From the NCBI GenBank assembly GCA_035610835.1, contig CM069448.1:6139607-6203606 (forward strand): 64,000 bases of DNA. The letters run 5' to 3'. Under the pieces are notes generated by a model. That model was given only the letters and a program-made list of their open reading frames with translations. It was not told where the DNA came from and searched no databases. This DNA is from Ophiura sarsii. Its lineage: Eukaryota; Echinodermata; Ophiuroidea; Amphilepidida; Ophiuridae. This document shows positions 57,955-64,000 of this stretch, piece by piece. The position numbers and the translations under genes were made by a program. Numbering within the stretch: the stretch's first letter is position 1; each line of letters opens with the position of its first letter.

Positions 57955-58075
57955 AGACTGGATATTAGACCAATGCCCGCCCAAGATGGTTAACGTTCGG
58001 GGTTAGGGTAAATCTGGTTGACTATAGCCGTTGAACTCTTTCACAGGCTTTAGAGGTTATCAATAAACATTCAGT
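57955..58075 (+). repeat. Family F repeat, copy F2
   Basis: tggatattagaccaatgccc, ggttaacg, ggggttagggtaaatc and ccgttgaactctttcac follow the order seen at 35980-36070. Confidence 0.72.
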
Positions 58076-58432
58076 TTTCGACCAGGTTTTTTGTTCATTT
58101 CCCGTTACCTTTTTTTCTCAATCTGAACTGAGTCACTGACTTTGTGTATACATAAAATGACAGATATTGCCAACAAGTGCACTTTCATTACCATTAATAA
58201 TAAGCACGTTTAAATTTGCCGCATATCTCTAACTGTTATTGTGTCTTTCCTATTCCAATAACTAATGGGACACATGTATAATATGTATGAAATATGAATG
58301 CCTATAATTCTAAAGATATTTTAATATCTTTCGATATAAGCATAACGTCATTTTATTAACACCATACCTTCAGTAGACACCTCTTGATTGGTGAGATGCC
58401 ACACTACCTGCCTGCAATTTATTATTTTGAAA

Positions 58433-59335
58433 TAGGATATTGAGATGCCAATTTGCCTTTAACTCAATCATTTATCATTTACATAGGTTAGGTGTTAATA
58501 AACAAATTCGATACATCTTAGTTCATCACAAATTAAGATTTCATATGGATCTAAAAATTATTAATATCCGCAAATTGTTCACGTTGGAGAACATGCGTTG
58601 TCGTCAAAACTTTCAAAGGTCAGTCTAACCGCTTATAGTCGCTTCTTCTGCACCGACCTTTGCATTATTTATTGCATCCGTTTCGGTTATGTGTTTACTG
58701 CTGGCTCATATCAACGAAACAAAGCCCACTTAGCCCTTAAACGTATGAATAATTCCAATAAGACAGGGCCATGTTATCAGGCTTTATACCTCCCATGTGA
58801 TATGTAAATCATGGAGATCTAAATATAAGTCCCAATAAGCAGCAACGCGAAGACCCAATTTGCAAAGTCAATTCAATTCGGCAATTTAGATAGATTCTGA
58901 ATCAATAAATGGAACAGCTCGTGGCAGAAAGAACTGATTACGTGTGTTTTCTGTCTGTACAATTTCTATAAATGATCTAGATTTTTTGGTTTTGTTTAAC
59001 GAGCTCTATAAAATAAATGGAATTGGCATAACCCAATTTTCCAATGAAGAATAATCACTATTTATGTTAAATAAACAAATCAAGACTATATTAAAGGTAT
59101 AATAAAATGTAACAATAGAAAGATAAATTTAGAGTGAACGGTTTTGTACGTGTCTGTAGAAAGCGCACAATAAAATATATGTGTTGTGAATAAAATGGAA
59201 ATGTCAGTATTGTTCGATCGGGTACCGGATATCAGACCAATACCCGACCAACGCATATTATCAAGGCCGGGGTTAAGGTAAATAGGGTTAACAGGAGTCG
59301 GTGAACCCTATCACGAAGCCGTTATATAGTTTCAA
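58433..59335 (+). repeat. Families C and F, contiguous copy (C3 + F3)
   Basis: 58433-59060 matches C2 (33505-34140). 59130-59335 matches F1, including tacgtgtct(g/a)tagaaag, gaaatgtca(g/a)tattgtt and ggttaacaggagtcggtgaa. Here the two are joined, so C and F are parts of one repeat that is split by insertion at 34.2-35.9 kb. Confidence 0.8.
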
Positions 59336-59339
59336 TCAA

Positions 59340-59507
59340 CACGGGCTGTCCCAAAAGTGTCGAAACCATTTTAAAGATTTATATCTTTGGTAAAATAATG
59401 CGCACTATAAATATATTTGGATAGAGAACACTTGTCAAATGTCCCGAACTGTAACAACACTGTACTTTTCGCATTGCGTATACGGCAGATTTATATAGGA
59501 CACCCTG
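59340..59507. mobile_element. Short mariner-like MITE
   Basis: The left end gggctgtcccaaaagtg and right end ataggacaccctgta are imperfect inverted repeats of the cagggtgtcccaaaa type. About 168 bp, interrupting the end of family F relative to F1. Confidence 0.6.
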
Positions 59508-59546
59508 TATGATTCATTGGCTTAATATATGTACAGATTATCAGAA

Positions 59547-59584
59547 CCCCCCCCCCCCCCCGCCCCCCCCCCAAAAAAAAAAAA
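59547..59584 (+). repeat. Poly-C/poly-A homopolymer tract
   Basis: A long C run broken by one G, then about ten A. Sequencing or assembly error is likely here. Confidence 0.9.
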
Positions 59585-60020
59585 TCCATCTAACTACCAC
59601 CTGCAGTGTAAGCCCATATTAATCTCCTATATTTCTCCCCATGGTCTAAGAATAACTAACTTGCTAACAGGATATGAACATGTTTTATTGCCTACCACTT
59701 GAAATGGCTTGAACTTTCTCAGCTGTCCACGAATCTTCCTGTTTATGTTGACATTTTCCCGCTTTCAATGTTCAACTTAAATTACCGTCACTTTTAGCTA
59801 GTACTTTTATAGATAGGTAAGATGTACATATGTTTCCAGGTTGCATGTAGTTAAGAAATAAAGAAAGATCATTTGGAAAGAGGATTGAAATAAAATATGC
59901 ACACATGCACCGACATCAACAACTTAACCAATACCATAGCATAATCAAACGCAATTTACGTCCCAAAGATTTCAGTCATGCCTTGAGATCCCAAAGCTTT
60001 AATAGGCACTTCTCAAGTTC
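59585..60020. other. No recognisable feature
   Basis: Nothing assigned. Could hold more of the following gene relic in decayed form. Confidence 0.4.
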
Positions 60021-61000
60021 CTAATCGGGGAATGAGAAAAAATAAGCATGCAGCTGTTATAAAGACAAAGACGGTCGTTGTAGCGCACGAGGATCAGTGT
60101 CTACAATACAAATTAGACTCTTCAAATGTAGAGCATAATGTGGTGCCCGAGTATGCTCACATGTTGAAGCCGATACAAGGCTGGCCTACCATCTCAGTGT
60201 ATTGACTAAAGCAGTTCCTGGACAGAATGTTGTTATCCGTGCAACAGATACTGTGCAACAGAAGCGCCAATGTGTGGATGGACGTTGGACATTCCCGTAA
60301 TAACACTAGAAGGTTTGTGGATATATTATCTGCACTAGCAACACATCTTAGTCCAATTCTTCAAGGCATTGCCAGGTTATCACGCTCTTACGGGTTGTGG
60401 CTTCACATCATCCTTCTTTATGAAAGGAAAGGTTTACGCACTGAAGAAAGCTGAAACAAATCCTCTCTATCTAGAAGAGCTAGGCAACATTGGAGAGAAC
60501 ACCAACTTTGTTGATAGTAAAACTTATAGAACAATATGTAAGCTCTCTCTCTATGGTCGGGGAAGGTTGTTATCCGTTAATGAGGCCAGACTAAAACTCT
60601 TTCTAGAGAAATACAAACCGAGCAATCCAGACAGTCCATGGAAAAAAGGTAGGGTGTCGATCCAGGTATTCTTCCAGCCTTCCATTATGTAAAGACATAC
60701 TGTTGCAAAATACGGCAAGGTGCAACTATGTGGCATTTTATGGAAGAATGCACATCTAATGGATCCACTAGAGAACCTTGAGCCCACAGATCATGGTTGG
60801 AGAGAGGTAAAAGGGGTTTACCTAACATGTTGGTTAATCGGTTATCAAATTCCAACCGCGCTGTCTGACACCAAAGAAGCAGAAGATGTTAATGAGGATG
60901 AAATTGATGATGATGACGAAGAAGAAACAGAGAAAGAGATGAAGTTGAATACGATGTGGATACGGAAGAAGAAGACAGTGAAGATGATAATGATGATTGA
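60021..61000 (+). pseudogene. Frame-broken relic of an EADTR / HALTGC / VNEAR protein family
   Basis: Homology blocks lie in order across several frames: RKNKHAAVIKTKTVVVAHED and QCLQYKLDSSNVEHNVVPE (about 60030-60150); EADTRLAYHLSVLTKAVPGQ and NVVIRATDT (60168-60250); NRSANVWMDVGHSRNNTRRF (60254-60315); LPGYHALTGCGFTSSFFMKG and LLSVNEARLKLFLEKYKP (60370-60630); ILWKNAHLMDPLENLEPTDH and VYLTCWLIGYQIPTAL (60735-60865); then an Asp/Glu-rich tail ending DSEDDNDD at 60998-61000. I recognise this layout from many multicopy uncharacterised invertebrate proteins but know no established function; a PIN-like nuclease relationship is only a thought. The family motif GCD reads GCG here. At least four frameshifts make it nonfunctional unless they are sequencing errors. 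No introns are evident. Confidence 0.82.
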
Positions 61001-61099
61001 AATAGACTAGATAGGTCAAGTCCTTTTCCATTATCAACCATTAAAACAAACTTTCATACAGACCAAGGACACTCTCAAATACAGACCAACATCATCTAA

Positions 61100-62300
61100 A
61101 GGCCCTGTCACACCATGGCGTATCACCTGAACGTATGCCAACGTATGCGAAAATATCAAAAATACGTTGGTGTACGTTGGTGTACGCTGATATAAGTTAG
61201 GGGTAAGTTGGGGATACGTCGTTTACGTTACGAGCACGCTGTGATACGCTGTGAAAATTTGGAACACATCGAGCCCGCGAAATATGATTGAGCATGTTCA
61301 AAATTTCTCGGCGTACTCAACGTGTGCTTAATACGTTCTGCATAAGTTCCCTGTACGTTCGTGGTACGTTAGACATACGTTGACATACGCTGACATACGT
61401 TAGAGGTACGTTACCGTAAGTTGGTATACGTTGATGTACGTCGGCTGAAAATATATAGCTATCTAGCATTGATAAAAACCAAAATATTGCAATTCGTTGG
61501 GAACTTGGACGTTCTTGGACTCTGACAATTTTCGAGCTATTTTTTTGTATACGTCGGCATACGTTCAGGCGATACGCTGGCCATGTTGTGATACGTTGTG
61601 AACATTTGGAATACGTCGAGCCCGCGAAAGATTATTGAGCATGTTCAAAATTTCTCGACAAACTCAACGTGTGCTTAACTTACGTTCTGCATAAGTTCCC
61701 GATAAGTTCGTGGTACGTTATACATACGTTTACAAACGCTGACATACGTTAGACATACGTTGACATACGCTAACATACGTTAGAGGTACGTTACTCGTCG
61801 TAAGTTATAGGTTGGACCTATAGATTTACCCTTCTAGATATTTCAATAGTTATCATCTAGGCTGCGTTTACTTGAACTGGCAACACTTGTCCCGCCGTGT
61901 ACAAAACTCAATTTCTGCAGCGGCATAAGTCACGTGTTCGTTGTACGCCGAGGATACGCTGAGGATACGTCGAACACGGCAGACATACGCTACGAATACG
62001 TTAAGCATACGTTGGTCATACGCTCGCCGATCGCATACGCTGTGATACGCTGTCATAAGTTTGTTATAAGTTAGTGATACGCTATCAATACGGTAGTCAT
62101 ACGCTATGTATACGTTCAATACGCTATAGATACGCTATGGATACGTCCATTCTATCACCGATGTCGATTTTTCCTACGCAATTCGTTTGGAAGTTGGACG
62201 TTCTTGGACGTTCTTGGACTCTGATTTTGAGCTATATTTTGAATACGTCGGCATACGTTCAGGCCACGTTCAGGCCATACGCTATGGTGTGACAGGGCCT
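61100..62300. mobile_element. Harbinger-type 1.2-kb element built of ACGTATG-like decamers, TAA target duplication
   Basis: Left end aggccctgtcacaccatggc; right end gctatggtgtgacagggcct; TAA at 61097-61099 and 62301-62303. The right third (61975-62290) is the inverted counterpart of 46040-46340, including gcaattcgttt-ggaagttgga and ttcttggacgttcttgg. Around 61800 cctatagatttacccttcta is shared with 46660. The interior is an array of tacgttgacatacgctgac-like decamers. No coding frame. It lies 100 bp after the gene relic. Confidence 0.9.
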
Positions 62301-62303
62301 TAA

Positions 62304-63029
62304 GACTGTAATTAAGATTATAATTTTTGTGTTAAAATGTCAACATTTGCCAAAAACATTTATGAAGAGGGTCATTAAAAGTATTTTTCTTGGGTACAAA
62401 CATTATGAGTTTTTATAACACAAATTGTAGCATGATGAAATACCAATGTGATCTGAATGGCTGTCTATATTCAGAACTGCACAGGTTTTAGTAACACCTT
62501 ACATACTGCTATTAGTGTTACCATGTACCATGAAAGTAAAACAGATTTTTCAGAAACTTTTCCTAACTGCCAAAGTTTATCTCAAGGTTACTGAACTAAA
62601 ACTAGGCATATTTGAACTTATTTAAAAGCATTTCCTATGCAGATTCCAAATTATGGTGTTCAAATTCAATATTAAGTGTGACATGACATCTTTGTAATAT
62701 TTTGTGAAATTTTAGAACTGTCATCTGCATTCCACTGCCGCGGGGAAAGTGTTAAACAGCTACACCATGTGGTCAAAGTTTATTTTTAAGTTACAGTATG
62801 TGATTTTGATGGATGACATACATAAGCACACTTGTTGAAAGAGTGCCGGAGAGTATAAAAGGCACTAATAAAGTTACCCTCATATTTAAACAGATTAATA
62901 TATTTTTACAGGATTTTAATGTTCACTCCCTGGGATAGTGTTTTTTTCTTCTATTTAACTTGAGGCTCGAAATATACTTTTATTTGCTGATCCTATTTTG
63001 GTATAATAATATATTCACTGTGTATTTGC
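62304..63029. other. No recognisable feature
   Basis: Nothing assigned. Confidence 0.4.
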
Positions 63030-63625
63030 ATGTTGACTTTACTTCCACTTTACCTTATTTTCACTTTGCTTTATTTTCACTTTACTTACCTTCACGTTTA
63101 CTTGACTTTATTTTCACTTGACTTTATTTTCACTTCACTTAACTTGACTTTCGCTTGACTTTATTTTCGCTTAAATTTATTTTATTTTACTTTATTTTCA
63201 CTTAACGTTATTTTCACTAAACGTTATTTTCACTTTACTGTTACTTTACTTTACTTAACTCTACTTTCACTTTTAATACTTTATTCTCACTTTACTTTCA
63301 CTTTACTTATTTTCACTTTACTTTATTTTTACTTTACTTTATTTTCATTTTACTTTATTTTCATTTACTTTATTTCACTTTACGTTATTTTCACTTTACT
63401 GTTACTTTACTTTACTGTTAATTTACTTTACTTTACTTTCACTTTTAATACTTTATTTTCACTTTACTTTCACTTTACTTCATTTTCACTCTACTTTCAC
63501 TTTACTTTATTTTCACTTTATTTTACTTTATATTCACTTTAATTTATTTTCACTTAACTTTATTTTCATTTTACCTTATTTTCACTTCACTAAACTTTTA
63601 CTTTATTTTCACTTCATTTTATTTC
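63030..63625 (+). repeat. Degenerate microsatellite, TTTATTTTCACTTTAC units
   Basis: About 600 bp of near-continuous ttattttcacttta and ctttac words with a longer local repetition (ttttcactttactgttactt at about 63228 and 63386). The plus strand has very few G, so it is a pyrimidine-biased asymmetric tract. Confidence 0.92.
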
Positions 63626-63637
63626 CACTTTGATTAA

Positions 63638-63818
63638 GTATAGGTGACCTTTGTTTTATTTTTGGAGAGAGTACTTAATATCTACCAGTTACAAAGGCTA
63701 CCAGTGTTTTGCCTCAATATACTCTCTACTGGTTATTGGTTGAAGCTGTTTTTATTTACGAGTGACCCTTTTGTTTCTGTGATTACTATCTCCAATAAAA
63801 AATAAAGGTCACCCATAC
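63638..63818. mobile_element. 181-bp MITE with TTAA target duplication
   Basis: gtataggtgacctttgtttt at the left pairs with aaataaaggtcacccatac at the right (two or three mismatches). TTAA lies on both sides (63634-63637, 63819-63822). TTAA duplication is typical of piggyBac and Kolobok elements; the TIR does not decide between them. It abuts the microsatellite. Confidence 0.82.
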
Positions 63819-64000
63819 TTAATTAACTAAATTAATACAGTCTTTCACAAACATCAGTTCTGCGACTGTTTTGAGACAAAGAGTCACATTCAATTCATAG
63901 CATTATATTTTCTTACAAGTAATGTTTATAGTGTGTTTATTTCAACCCTACCTCATGTACATCGCTTAATTTGTATATACCTATTTAAAATATCCTTAAT

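Overview
This window looks like repeat-dominated intergenic DNA from an animal nuclear genome. It is AT-rich and has no operons, bacterial-type genes or recognisable host exons. What can be identified is decayed transposable elements: three non-LTR retrotransposon fragments (L1/Tx1-like, RTE-like, and a third clade), a CR1/L2-type 3' end, a tyrosine-recombinase fragment of DIRS/Crypton type, tRNA-derived SINE heads, and many non-autonomous DNA transposons with terminal inverted repeats (TIRs). The mix (HALTGC-type gene relic, CR1/L2 tails ending in (TTA)n, multi-clade LINEs, many MITEs) suggests a marine invertebrate. An echinoderm or hemichordate is only a guess; the sequence does not settle the phylum. 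Most of the longer open frames have no support as host genes.

Layout. 1-18 kb: a segmental repeat is present as a partial copy (1-285), copy A (1263-4335) and copy B (8637-11450 continuing at 15241-16230). Because A and B are paralogous, later insertions show up against an empty site: a 383-bp element with 8-bp target duplications in A (2038-2420) and a 1.19-kb TIR element in B (9833-11022). Two TTA-flanked Harbinger-type elements lie at 5009-5393 and 5651-6783, and an RTE-like LINE at 12551-13864. 16-22 kb: a 1-kb block occurs twice, nearly identical, and its first copy sits between two copies of a 383-bp host segment, an S-E-S structure that suggests template switching. 23-31 kb: family D is present in three copies, one inverted relative to the other two, with a CR1/L2 3' end between the first two; SINE pieces and a tyrosine recombinase fragment follow. 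33-38 kb: families C, F and G (G carries repeated TGACCTTTGACCC-like words) and a 1.9-kb degenerate minisatellite. 40-45 kb: short inverted-repeat elements, including a 654-bp mariner-type element with about 200-bp arms and TA target duplications.

46-64 kb: two large Harbinger-type elements (46037-47860 with TTA target duplication; 61100-62300 with TAA) are built almost wholly of 10-bp-phased ACGTATG-like words. Between them are a 2.4-kb array of CACCCTGTATA motifs spaced about 170-190 bp, a LINE 3' fragment followed by a striking array of CCAGTATCG-NN-CGATACTGG palindromes at about 35-bp spacing, a frame-broken relic of an EADTR...HALTGC...VNEAR gene family, a TTTTCACTTTA microsatellite and a TTAA-flanked MITE. 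No host pathway is encoded here. The interest lies in element structure, in rearrangement scars and in three kinds of regularly spaced motif arrays. Copy identities were judged by eye, not computed.
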